Shown in pieces: positions 46,777-54,787 of a stretch of DNA of 64,000 bases; positions within the stretch are counted from its first letter, which is position 1, and the number at the start of each line of letters is the position of its first letter. The notes under the pieces are model-generated. The model was not told where the DNA came from and did not search any database. It saw nothing but the letters and a program-made list of their open reading frames with translations. The DNA is from Leptospira kanakyensis. Lineage in GTDB: Bacteria > Spirochaetota > Leptospiria > Leptospirales > Leptospiraceae. A program made the translations under genes and the position numbers. The stretch lies in NCBI RefSeq assembly GCF_004769235.1, contig NZ_RQFG01000019.1, positions 310,001-374,000 of the forward strand. Direction: 5' to 3'.

Positions 46777-47913
46777 ATGAACTCTAAATTTAAATTTCCA
46801 GTCGTTTTTTATCCCATCCTTCTTTCTCTTTCGCTTTTTCTTTTGGATAAAATTTTCTTTTTGCCAATCATTGTGGAGAACACCTATAGTTGGAAAAAAA
46901 TTGAAAGAAAATTTTATGAATTAAAAGAAGATCTCTTTGAGGTGATGTTGGAGGAAAGAAAAAAGAATCCTTCAAAGGAAATTGGACTGATTCTTGGAAG
47001 TTCAAGGTCTGGTGAATTTGATTCGGAAATGTTGGAATTATTTTTTCCAAACACAAATTCCTTTAATTTTGCAGCTCCTTTTGGTCCGCCAAGTTTTCAA
47101 GCCTATTGGTTAGAAAGGACATTAAAGTCAAAACTTCCTCTCCGTTATGTTTTGATTGAGGTCGACCCACTTCTATTTTCACAAGCAGCCATTGATTATT
47201 CTCTCAATGGTTCTTATGACAATGAATATGTTCTTAGCCAAATCGATTTATACAGAACCAGATCCAAAAACCCTTGGGAAATTTCTGCCAAGGGATTTTC
47301 TACTGATGAAGTCGAAATTTATTTATTAAAAAAATTGTTTGCTTTGTATAAATATCCTTTGGATCCAACAGCCATCAAAGCCAATAATAAAGAAATTGAA
47401 GTTGGTTTTTTTCCTGGTATGTCCGTTGGAATTACTGGTAAGGATCACAAACGAAACTATATCGATAAAATCAAACATGTAAACCGCGTAAAGTTTGGAG
47501 CATTGCCCAACGAAATCAAGTTTGCAAATATGGATGTTTTTTTAGAAAAAGATGCTGAGGCCATGTACAATCAGTACCTACGTGGACAGGCACTGGCTCC
47601 GACACAAATCTATTTCTTTAAAAAGATGTTAGAGTTATTAAAGGGAACGGGAATTCCTGTGATTGTCTATTTCCCAGCAGTTTCCGATGCACTTCGAAGA
47701 AGGATGGCAACAGATGGCCTTTTGGAGAAGTTTAACTTAGAGATACAAAAGGCAGTGTCTCTTGCAGCACAAACTCCGAATTCCAAATTTACAGTAGTAG
47801 ACCCGAATACGGATCCTCGTTGGATTTGTAAGGATTTTGTGGACTCTCTCCATTTGAGTGGAGCTTGTTTCCCCAATTTACTACCAATTCTATTTCCAAA
47901 AACTGTTCGTTAG
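46777..47913 (+). CDS. DUF1574-like SGNH-fold protein, MBOAT partner
   Basis: The 378-residue protein begins one base after the MBOAT stop; the longer in-frame start at 46735 would overlap the MBOAT gene. It has one N-terminal membrane anchor (8-30) and a periplasmic domain of the type called DUF1574 in Leptospira. GLILGSSRSGEFDSEM (70-84) is the SGNH block I with its nucleophile serine, NFAAPFGPPSFQAYW corresponds to block II, and DSLHLS near the C-terminus (Asp356, His359) to block V. AlgJ, AlgX and DltD-type partners of MBOATs have this layout, so an acyl-transfer role is likely. No Shine-Dalgarno is visible; coupling to the MBOAT gene would explain that. Confidence 0.8.
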   Translation: MNSKFKFPVVFYPILLSLSLFLLDKIFFLPIIVENTYSWKKIERKFYELKEDLFEVMLEERKKNPSKEIGLILGSSRSGEFDSEMLELFFPNTNSFNFAAPFGPPSFQAYWLERTLKSKLPLRYVLIEVDPLLFSQAAIDYSLNGSYDNEYVLSQIDLYRTRSKNPWEISAKGFSTDEVEIYLLKKLFALYKYPLDPTAIKANNKEIEVGFFPGMSVGITGKDHKRNYIDKIKHVNRVKFGALPNEIKFANMDVFLEKDAEAMYNQYLRGQALAPTQIYFFKKMLELLKGTGIPVIVYFPAVSDALRRRMATDGLLEKFNLEIQKAVSLAAQTPNSKFTVVDPNTDPRWICKDFVDSLHLSGACFPNLLPILFPKTVR

Positions 47914-47914
47914 G

Positions 47915-48514
47915 TTAGGTTCTTTTTTCTTTCCGTTTTTCTAATTCTTTTTTTAGAAAACGGAAACGAAAAACCAAATATCCAACAGCGCTCAAAACAA
48001 GAAAAATTCCGGAACCCCAACCAGAAGCGGCATCGATCCATTTTTTTTCTTCATCAGTATTTGTAATCCAAAGCGAATGGATTAGAATGAGAGCTGAATA
48101 TAAAAGTAGATTGAGAACCATATAAATTGTGGTTTTTTTTAAAACCCAAAGTGTGTCGCCCATCTCCTCTCTAAACTTTGAGAACTCTACTAAAATTTCT
48201 TGGTAGGTTTTGTTATGGCCCAATCGGTACACATCGTAGGCTTCCTCCATTTCCGGATCTTTTGCCTTTCCATCCAGCAAGACAAAGTCAAAGTCCAATT
48301 GTGAGTCGTATTCCTTTCGTTTGATCGGGTTGGTTAAGGTGAGGTAGGCCCGTGTTAGTTCTAGGATTTTTTCCTTGGCCTCTAAAATGCCTGCTCCCTC
48401 CAGCCTTTGCCAAAACTCCAATTCCTTTAGGTAAATGGCTTCGATGGTTGCGTTCGTGGATTCTTTGGTGACCCCTAAGATTGCGTAATAAGTTTCCCGT
48501 TTTGTCCAGGCCAT
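47915..48514 (-). CDS. J-domain-like membrane protein lacking HPD
   Basis: A 199-residue protein whose first 70 residues look like a J domain: [20 protein letters not shown] for helices I-II and [20 protein letters not shown] for helices III-IV. The HPD tripeptide expected between them (around 35-40) is absent and replaced by EFWQRLEG, so it should not activate DnaK in the usual way. A linker with a charged helix leads to two membrane segments (about 126-147 and 168-186) and a basic tail [13 protein letters not shown]. The J-like part is probably cytosolic. It may be a decoy or scaffold. It ends one base from the convergent DUF1574 gene and is divergent from miaB. Confidence 0.8.
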   Translation of the reverse strand: MAWTKRETYYAILGVTKESTNATIEAIYLKELEFWQRLEGAGILEAKEKILELTRAYLTLTNPIKRKEYDSQLDFDFVLLDGKAKDPEMEEAYDVYRLGHNKTYQEILVEFSKFREEMGDTLWVLKKTTIYMVLNLLLYSALILIHSLWITNTDEEKKWIDAASGWGSGIFLVLSAVGYLVFRFRFLKKELEKRKEKRT

Positions 48515-48577
48515 ATACCCTTTTTAGTCCCTATCTTCTTTGCTTTACAAGGAAATTTTCTGGAAAAACATATCATT

Positions 48578-49954
48578 ATGAACCCATCTTTGACAGAAAA
48601 TCCAATTACAGAAAACCCCATCCAACTGGGAAAGGTCTATATGGAGACCTATGGCTGTCAAATGAACGAATATGATTCTGGGATTGTAAAAGAACTATTC
48701 CGGAAAGAAAATTACGAATCAGCCGAAACAATTGAAGATAGCGACATTATTTTTTTAAATACCTGTGCTGTTAGAGAAAACGCACATGCCAAAATTTATG
48801 GTAGGTTACAATCTCTAGGATACCTAAAGAAAAAAAATCCTAACCTGGTCATTGGTGTTCTTGGCTGTATGGCTCAGAACTTAGGGGATGATTTATTTCA
48901 CCAAGAACTTCCTTTAGATTTGATTGTAGGACCTGACAATTACAGAACTCTACCCGAACTCATTCAAAAAATTAGAGGGGGAGAACGGGATGTTCAACTA
49001 ACGCGTCTTTCTCGGACTGAGACATACGATGAATTAGAACCCAAAGTGGTAAATGGAATTCAAGCCTTCGTGACCATCATGCGTGGTTGTAATAACTTTT
49101 GTACATTTTGTGTTGTGCCTTATACGCGAGGACGGGAACGAAGTCGAGAACCGGAATCCATCGTTGCAGAAATTCTTAAATTAGAAGAGATGGGTGTCAA
49201 ACAAGTCACACTTCTTGGACAAAATGTAAATAGTTATTCCTATGAAGACACTGACTTCTGTGCGCTTGTCGAAAAAATTCTCGCTGAGACCACAGTAGAA
49301 AGGGTTCGGTTTACAAGTCCTCATCCAAAAGATTTCCCTGATCATTTGATTTCTCTTATGGCAAAAGAAGAACGATTTTCTTCTCAAATCCACATGCCAC
49401 TACAAGCAGGAAGTTCAAAAGTATTACGAGATATGAAACGAAGTTATACGAAAGAAGAGTATTTGGAATTAGTGGCAAGTATCCAAAGCCGAATTCCAGA
49501 CATTGGAATCACTTCCGATATTATCGTTGGTTTTCCAGGAGAAACAGAAGAAGAGTTTCAGGAAACCTTAGAAGTCGTGAAAAAAGTTAAGTTTGATATG
49601 TCTTATATGTTCAAATACTCAGAACGAGAAGGAACCATTGCAAAAAGAAAATTTATCGATGATGTCACTGAAGAAACAAAAAGCAAACGACTGATTGAAC
49701 TTGTGGAACTTCAAACCAAAATTTCTCATGAAAAAAACCAATCTAAAATTGGGCATGAGTTTTCTATTCTCATTGAAAACACTTCTAAAAAATCCAAACT
49801 AGAGTTATGTGGTCGTTCTCATTGCGGACGTATGGTGGTATTCCCAATTCCAGAAGGTTCATCTACAAATCCTTCTGATTGGATTGGAAAAACAGTAACT
49901 GTTAAGATCGAATCAGCAACAAGTGCAACTTTAAAAGGAAAGTTAGTTGTCTAA
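48578..49954 (+). CDS. miaB: tRNA-2-methylthio-N6-dimethylallyladenosine synthase
   Basis: MiaB is a radical-SAM methylthiotransferase acting on i6A37 of tRNAs that read UNN codons. The 458-residue protein has three parts: UPF0004 (18-140) with [22 protein letters not shown] and GVLGCMAQ, giving the three Cys of the auxiliary cluster; the radical-SAM core with [17 protein letters not shown] holding the CxxxCxxC motif; and a TRAM domain (390-458) for tRNA binding. [12 protein letters not shown] and the [15 protein letters not shown] loop are MiaB-typical. The permease gene starts inside its last codons. Confidence 0.97.
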   Translation: MNPSLTENPITENPIQLGKVYMETYGCQMNEYDSGIVKELFRKENYESAETIEDSDIIFLNTCAVRENAHAKIYGRLQSLGYLKKKNPNLVIGVLGCMAQNLGDDLFHQELPLDLIVGPDNYRTLPELIQKIRGGERDVQLTRLSRTETYDELEPKVVNGIQAFVTIMRGCNNFCTFCVVPYTRGRERSREPESIVAEILKLEEMGVKQVTLLGQNVNSYSYEDTDFCALVEKILAETTVERVRFTSPHPKDFPDHLISLMAKEERFSSQIHMPLQAGSSKVLRDMKRSYTKEEYLELVASIQSRIPDIGITSDIIVGFPGETEEEFQETLEVVKKVKFDMSYMFKYSEREGTIAKRKFIDDVTEETKSKRLIELVELQTKISHEKNQSKIGHEFSILIENTSKKSKLELCGRSHCGRMVVFPIPEGSSTNPSDWIGKTVTVKIESATSATLKGKLVV

Positions 49955-51539
49955 ACCTGTTGATTTACGAACTGTAAGAGTTCATTCCAAATCAGACTTA
50001 CCACCAGGTTTTATGGTGGATACGGATCGTTTGGGTAAATGGAAACGTTTCAAACCGTCCATCCTTCGCATTTACATTCTAAAGGAAATTCTAAGCCCCT
50101 TTTTAGTGGCTCTTTCCTTTTTTACCATGATCTATATGGCAGTTGCCATCCAAAAGATGATTGGTCTTTTTGTGGGAAAGGGTGTCGATTTTTTCCGTCT
50201 CCTTGACTATATGGGTTATGTTTTTGGAAACACTCTTCCTATGACCATTCCCATGGCTTGTCTCATGTCAGGAATTATGGCAGCAGGTCGTTTGTCTGGA
50301 GATTCAGAAATTACTGCGATGCGCGCGTCCGGTGTTTCTTTCCCATACATTTATTCCAATTTTCTAGTTTTTGGTTTTTTAATGACCCTAATAGTTGGGT
50401 ATTTGAATTTTTATTTGGGACCAGAAAACACACGTAAGATGAAGGATTTTGATAATTGGATTGCCACCTACAATCCGTTACTTGCCATCCAACCAGGTCA
50501 ATTCTCAGGAGATAAAACCCAGGATTTTTTTTCAGAGAAGGGGCGAACCATGTATTCCGGCGGAATCGATGATAGCGGAAATCTGAGTAATGTCCAAATC
50601 CGAGAATGGGCAATTTCTGCAGATGGAACTGACATCATTATGGTAAACAATTTGGCGGTTCCAATGGGTGGATCCAAAATGTTACAGATCATCAACGCCA
50701 AAGAAGGTCTGTTAGTTGAGAAAAAAAATCTAAGCGGGGAATACGAAAAGTCTGTTCGTTTGCGAAAAGGTTATGTCATTGAGTGGGATCCTGAAACAAG
50801 TGCCATCGGTATCACAAACTTTATGGATGGGGAGATGGATTATAACACTCCTGCGAAAAAAGACACAAAAACAATGAGTATCAATGTAAAACCTGATACC
50901 TTTTCCTTACCCATGTTGTTTGAAATTCGAAATGCCATTGAATCCGAAGGACTCGAAAAAATCCCCGGTTTAGAAATTCTAAAGGAATACGGACTTTCGA
51001 TCAAAGGTGTGGGTGGTTTGAAACAAATGGTCGAGCAGTTTAAGTATGAGCTCATTGTTGGTGCTACCTCTGGGAACCAAGAAGATATGGCCCAAAAATT
51101 TGCCCTTTTCACGCAGCTTTCCGAACTCCTAAATGAATCCAAAAAAACACTCACGGGTTTTAATGTAGAAATTCATAAACGATTCGCAACTCCCATCTCT
51201 TGCCAAATTTTCTTTTTTCTCTCTTTCCCTCTGGGCCTCGTTGTCAAACGTTCCGGAAAAGGGATGAGTTTCACTTTAGCCGTTATTTTTCTTTTGATCT
51301 ATTATACTTTTTTTATTTTCGGTTCCGGAATTTCTTACAAGGAAAATGTTCCGGATTGGGTAGGGCCATGGTCTGCAAATATTGTGATTGCCACCCTTTC
51401 CATATACATTATGATTTCACGCACTGATGCTAAGTTGCCGGAGTCCATTCGGAGTCGATTGGGCTTTTATTACCGGTTTCGGGACCAGCTTGAAGAACGA
51501 CTTGAATCGATAAAAAATCGGTTTCGAAAAGACAAATGA
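49947..51539 (+). CDS. LptF/LptG-family permease
   Basis: LptF/LptG permeases form the LptB2FG ABC transporter that extracts lipopolysaccharide. The 530-residue protein starts at TTG 49947, with AAGGA six bases upstream, and overlaps miaB by eight bases. TM1-3 (50-165) are followed by a periplasmic beta domain (about 170-300) and TM4-6 (410-510), with [29 protein letters not shown] and [22 protein letters not shown] as landmarks. At 530 residues it is much longer than the usual 350-400: an extra helical stretch of about 90 residues (320-405) precedes TM4, and a charged tail follows TM6. The partner gene and lptB are not in the window, so LptF or LptG cannot be chosen. Confidence 0.88.
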   Translation: MSKPVDLRTVRVHSKSDLPPGFMVDTDRLGKWKRFKPSILRIYILKEILSPFLVALSFFTMIYMAVAIQKMIGLFVGKGVDFFRLLDYMGYVFGNTLPMTIPMACLMSGIMAAGRLSGDSEITAMRASGVSFPYIYSNFLVFGFLMTLIVGYLNFYLGPENTRKMKDFDNWIATYNPLLAIQPGQFSGDKTQDFFSEKGRTMYSGGIDDSGNLSNVQIREWAISADGTDIIMVNNLAVPMGGSKMLQIINAKEGLLVEKKNLSGEYEKSVRLRKGYVIEWDPETSAIGITNFMDGEMDYNTPAKKDTKTMSINVKPDTFSLPMLFEIRNAIESEGLEKIPGLEILKEYGLSIKGVGGLKQMVEQFKYELIVGATSGNQEDMAQKFALFTQLSELLNESKKTLTGFNVEIHKRFATPISCQIFFFLSFPLGLVVKRSGKGMSFTLAVIFLLIYYTFFIFGSGISYKENVPDWVGPWSANIVIATLSIYIMISRTDAKLPESIRSRLGFYYRFRDQLEERLESIKNRFRKDK

Positions 51540-51609
51540 GACAAAATTTGCTAGAAAATTCCTCTCACTACAGTCCTATAGAATCAGTTGGAAATACAGG
51601 AGATCTGGT

Positions 51610-52437
51610 TTGAAAACATCTTATATTTGGAATCTTTCACACGGGCGCCCATTTCCGGTTGAGCTCTGGAAACATTCAAAAATCAAGATCCAAGTCAACC
51701 AAATGGACTTGAGTGAGCTCGATCGCATTGCGATCACTCCTAGTGATATACATATATTGTTTGTGCAAGTTTCGTTTGCTGAATGGAAACAAATCCAACA
51801 AACCATTACTTCTTTTGAAGGTAGTCCTTTTGTATCTTTGATTCTGGTTTCTTCTCCCGATGGAGCTGACCAAATCCAAGAGATAGTCCAATCGCACCCA
51901 AAATATTTAGTTTTAGAAAACCCACTCCATGTTCGTGAACTTAGGATGATTTTAGACAGAACCATCCAATCTGAATCTTACAAAGCAGCCGCGTTAGACA
52001 TTGGTAATTCTTGTTTGGAGAATGTTGGATTTTTTGAAGGTGTATTTTCCTTGGCCCACCAAGAATACGAAGAATCCAAAAAGGAAAATGAAGCCTTACG
52101 TTCTATTTTACAATACGAGGAACTAGTGAAACGATCCCAAGCTGGAATCAACACTGCCTTAGAAAAAGTAAACGATATGAAAAACCAAGAGTTGATTGAA
52201 CTTCACGAACGAGTGAAGGCCAGCCAACAACTAGATGAACTTCGAGAAAAGGAATTGAAACAAGCGCTTGAACTACAAAAAGCAACAGAACAAGTTTTAA
52301 ACTATTCGCGGATCGAAGAGATGAATTTAGACAAAATTTTGCGTGCTCAAGATCGTTTGTTTGAATATACGGAACAAGAGATCAAAGAACTAGTCGAAGA
52401 GAACAGATCTTTAAAGAAGAAACTTGGTTTGATTTAA
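51610..52437 (+). CDS. Receiver-like protein with coiled coil, unknown function
   Basis: A 275-residue protein from a TTG start, supported by AGGAG at 51598-51602 seven bases before it. The first 125 residues have an alternating strand-helix pattern like a response-regulator receiver (DIHILFVQVSFAEWKQI, FVSLILVSSPDGADQI, KYLVLENPLHVRELRMIL), but the phospho-acceptor Asp expected at the end of strand 3 is not clear and the end of strand 4 reads VSS. From 150 to 275 it is coiled coil rich in Glu/Lys. It could be a pseudo-receiver scaffold. It is convergent with the helical secreted-protein gene (stop overlap of four bases). Confidence 0.65.
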   Translation: MKTSYIWNLSHGRPFPVELWKHSKIKIQVNQMDLSELDRIAITPSDIHILFVQVSFAEWKQIQQTITSFEGSPFVSLILVSSPDGADQIQEIVQSHPKYLVLENPLHVRELRMILDRTIQSESYKAAALDIGNSCLENVGFFEGVFSLAHQEYEESKKENEALRSILQYEELVKRSQAGINTALEKVNDMKNQELIELHERVKASQQLDELREKELKQALELQKATEQVLNYSRIEEMNLDKILRAQDRLFEYTEQEIKELVEENRSLKKKLGLI

Positions 52438-53240
52438 AAATCTTTTCCTACTTTTTCTTCTATGACAGCGTATTCTTTTGAATCCTGCCCATAGTGGATT
52501 TCTGCAAATCGCAACAAATGTTTTTTCTTTAGCTCTTTAAATTCGTAATATAGTTCTTGGTTTTTTGATTTAATGGCTGTTTGTTCCATTTTTTCATAAG
52601 ACAAAGCAAGAAGTCTATGTGGTTCCGCTTCCGCTTCATTTTTTGAAGAAAGTTCCATATAACGATGAGTAAAATCAATGACTTGTAAGTAATTTTTAAA
52701 AGCTTCTTGGTGTTTGATATATTCTCGATAGATCCCGGATTTTAAATCGAGGTAGGGGGCACTTTCTTTTACCTTTGGATTTTCGATTTTATCCAAAAGA
52801 TTCATTCCTTTCACAAGTTTAGCAACAGTTTGTGATCTTAGGTCAAATGTTTGTTTTTGAAATTCTTTTTCTTTATTTTCCCTTCGAATTTGTTTCTGCC
52901 ATTCATATCGATCTTCGTAATAAACTTCCTTTTTTGAATCTTCTCTATTTTTATCGATGTTTTTTTTTCCCAATTCAAACAGATCGATAGCACTTGCATA
53001 TTCTTTGTTGGCGTCTTGCCAACGTTTTTGAGAGTTTTTTTCATCGATTAAATTCAGAATGGGAATGGTTTCCAGTTTTTTCGAATCTTCTCCCCAAGGA
53101 GAACCCGATTCCGGTGTGGATGGCAAAATGGATTCCACACGGGTTTCTGTTGAAACCGTTTGTTTTGTATCTTTGGAGCTAAGAGAATAAGATCCTAGGA
53201 AAAACAAAGAAATCGCTAAAAATAAACTAGGAAATTTCAT
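52434..53240 (-). CDS. Secreted all-helical protein, possibly flagellar-coiling-like
   Basis: A 268-residue protein with a signal peptide (1-22, ending YSLSSK), a Ser/Pro/Glu tether (23-65) and an almost wholly helical mature domain (70-268), with long charged helices such as DRYEWQKQIRRENKEKEF and KHLLRFAEIHYGQDSKEY. It includes TPR-like packing (LAKLVKGMNLLDKIENP and AFKNYLQVIDFTHRYMEL). I recall similar organisation in the Leptospira periplasmic flagellar sheath proteins FcpA/FcpB, but cannot verify the match, so no symbol is given. It has its own divergent promoter region with mgsA. Confidence 0.55.
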   Translation of the reverse strand: MKFPSLFLAISLFFLGSYSLSSKDTKQTVSTETRVESILPSTPESGSPWGEDSKKLETIPILNLIDEKNSQKRWQDANKEYASAIDLFELGKKNIDKNREDSKKEVYYEDRYEWQKQIRRENKEKEFQKQTFDLRSQTVAKLVKGMNLLDKIENPKVKESAPYLDLKSGIYREYIKHQEAFKNYLQVIDFTHRYMELSSKNEAEAEPHRLLALSYEKMEQTAIKSKNQELYYEFKELKKKHLLRFAEIHYGQDSKEYAVIEEKVGKDF

Positions 53241-53291
53241 TTACAGGGAAACTTTCCTTGAATCCTAGATATTGGCAAGAACTATCAATCT

Positions 53292-53747
53292 ATGGTACTA
53301 ATTCAACGAAAAATGGAAATCACCAAAAAGATCGTTTTAATTGCTCACGACAACAGAAAAGAAGATCTTTTGGATTGGGTGAAATACAACAAAGGAACTT
53401 TAAGCAAACACCATCTCTCTGCCACTGGAACCACTGGAAAGTTGATTCATGAACAAATAGGCCTTCCTGTCTTTCGATTCATCTCAGGACCTCTTGGCGG
53501 GGACCAACAGATTGGTTCAAAAATTGTGGAAGACGGAATTGATTTTATGGTTTTTTTCTGGGATCCACTTTCTGCACAACCACATGATCCAGATGTTAAG
53601 GCATTACTTCGCATTGCAGTTTTGTATAATATTCCAATGGCTTGTAACAGATCCAGCGCTGACTTTTTGATTTCATCTCCTTTAATGGAAACAGAATATA
53701 ACAGACAACTCATTGATTACGGATCAAGAATACCTGCAAAAAATTAG
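53292..53747 (+). CDS. mgsA: Methylglyoxal synthase
   Basis: MgsA converts dihydroxyacetone phosphate to methylglyoxal and phosphate, a bypass of lower glycolysis under phosphate limitation. The core is clear: IVLIAHDNRKEDLLDWV, SATGTTGKLI (phosphate loop), SGPLGGDQQIGSKIVED with the catalytic Asp, VFFWDPLSAQPHDPDVKALLR, and the C-terminal IPMACNRSSADFLI. The start is uncertain: ATG 53292 gives 151 residues and ATG 53313 gives 144; neither has a good Shine-Dalgarno, and the family length fits either. The 3' end overlaps the convergent SRPBCC gene by 24 bases. Confidence 0.93.
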   Translation: MVLIQRKMEITKKIVLIAHDNRKEDLLDWVKYNKGTLSKHHLSATGTTGKLIHEQIGLPVFRFISGPLGGDQQIGSKIVEDGIDFMVFFWDPLSAQPHDPDVKALLRIAVLYNIPMACNRSSADFLISSPLMETEYNRQLIDYGSRIPAKN

Positions 53748-54200
53748 TTTTTCTTTAACTCCAAAATGTTTGGCTGTGGTCCCATGTCTTTTTTTGAAGA
53801 TAAAATAAAGAATAGGATATAAAAAGTATTTAGAGATTGGCCATAGGAAAAAATCAATTTGGATTTCATCTGAGAGGATACTTGAGTTAATACCTTCGGC
53901 ATCGTCTAAAAATAGATGTAAATGTTGAAATTTTTTAAAAGGCCCTTTCTCTTGTAGATCTTGAAAATAGTTATTTTTACTGTAAGATATATGTTTTGCA
54001 ATCCAAACTGATTTCCAAAATGGAAGGATTTTCATTTCCAAAATAACTTCTTCTCCAATTTGAATTGATTTCGGAGCTTTGATGATTTTGACTCCTTTTT
54101 GTCCACCTACCAAAGTTTGAAAGCCAATGGGATTTTCATGGAATTGGAATAAAAGTTCTTTTGAAATAGGAAAACTAGACCTGTAAACAAATGTATTCAT
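53724..54200 (-). CDS. SRPBCC (START-like) ligand-binding protein
   Basis: This 158-residue protein has the SRPBCC helix-grip layout: an N-terminal strand and helix (FVYRSSFPISKELLFQFHENP), a series of strands (VKIIKAPKSIQIGEEVILEMKI, SVWIAKHISYSKNNYFQDL), and the EIQIDFFLWPISKYFLYPILYFIFKKRHG end, where the long C-terminal helix closes the cavity. Such proteins bind hydrophobic ligands or act as cyclases; no catalytic residue is visible. The C-terminal helix is unusually hydrophobic and could touch the membrane. It is divergent from the unknown gene at 54230, 29 bases away. Confidence 0.75.
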   Translation of the reverse strand: MNTFVYRSSFPISKELLFQFHENPIGFQTLVGGQKGVKIIKAPKSIQIGEEVILEMKILPFWKSVWIAKHISYSKNNYFQDLQEKGPFKKFQHLHLFLDDAEGINSSILSDEIQIDFFLWPISKYFLYPILYFIFKKRHGTTAKHFGVKEKLIFCRYS

Positions 54201-54229
54201 ATTAGTTAGAAGGAAAATGAAGACAAAAG

Positions 54230-54787
54230 ATGTGGTATCCGTTTAAAAAAAGTAAAAAGAATATAACGATTTCTGAAGAAAGTAAAAAAAGAATTGAAGA
54301 GGAATCTAATCGGGTAGGGAAACCACAAATTCTATTTTTAAAAGTTTATAGAGACCAAACAGGAATCGGCAATGTAATGGTTACGTTTACTGATAAAGCT
54401 GAGTTGAAACATGAATTTGTAAGTTTTGAAAATCAAACATGCGAAACATTATTATCTTTAGGAGAACTTCGATTCGAATTTGGAAAATTCTACTTTTATC
54501 CAAATGTAGATTTAGAATGGAAAAAATCACCTCGATCAGAAATTCATCAATTGGTCTCTAACTATATATTTTCTGAAAAACCGCTTTATCTAGAATCAGA
54601 AAACTTTTCAAAACTACGTCCGATTTTAAGAAATTGTTTTCAAAAGGAAGGAGTCGTTTCTGCATATTTTCAAAAAAATCTTTGCCAATTAGAAATTCCT
54701 AACCTAACAAAAGAAAAAGAAGAACGAATTTCGGAGGAGATCCTTACTTATCTTTCGTCTCTTTACGAGAGTCCGTGGGAAGGATGA
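54230..54787 (+). CDS. Hypothetical cytosolic protein
   Basis: I do not recognise this 185-residue protein. It starts with a basic segment (MWYPFKKSKKNI), then a likely alpha/beta domain (30-100) with strands ILFLKVYRDQTG, NVMVTFTDKAE and RFEFGKFYFYPNV, a Lys/Glu-rich middle and a C-terminal helical part (125-185). The pattern of the middle strands is vaguely like A-type iron-sulphur carriers, but the required cysteines are not in the right places. No signal peptide or membrane helix is present. The 3' end overlaps the convergent TPR gene by 44 bases, and its 5' end is close to the SRPBCC gene on the other strand. Confidence 0.6.
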   Translation: MWYPFKKSKKNITISEESKKRIEEESNRVGKPQILFLKVYRDQTGIGNVMVTFTDKAELKHEFVSFENQTCETLLSLGELRFEFGKFYFYPNVDLEWKKSPRSEIHQLVSNYIFSEKPLYLESENFSKLRPILRNCFQKEGVVSAYFQKNLCQLEIPNLTKEKEERISEEILTYLSSLYESPWEG

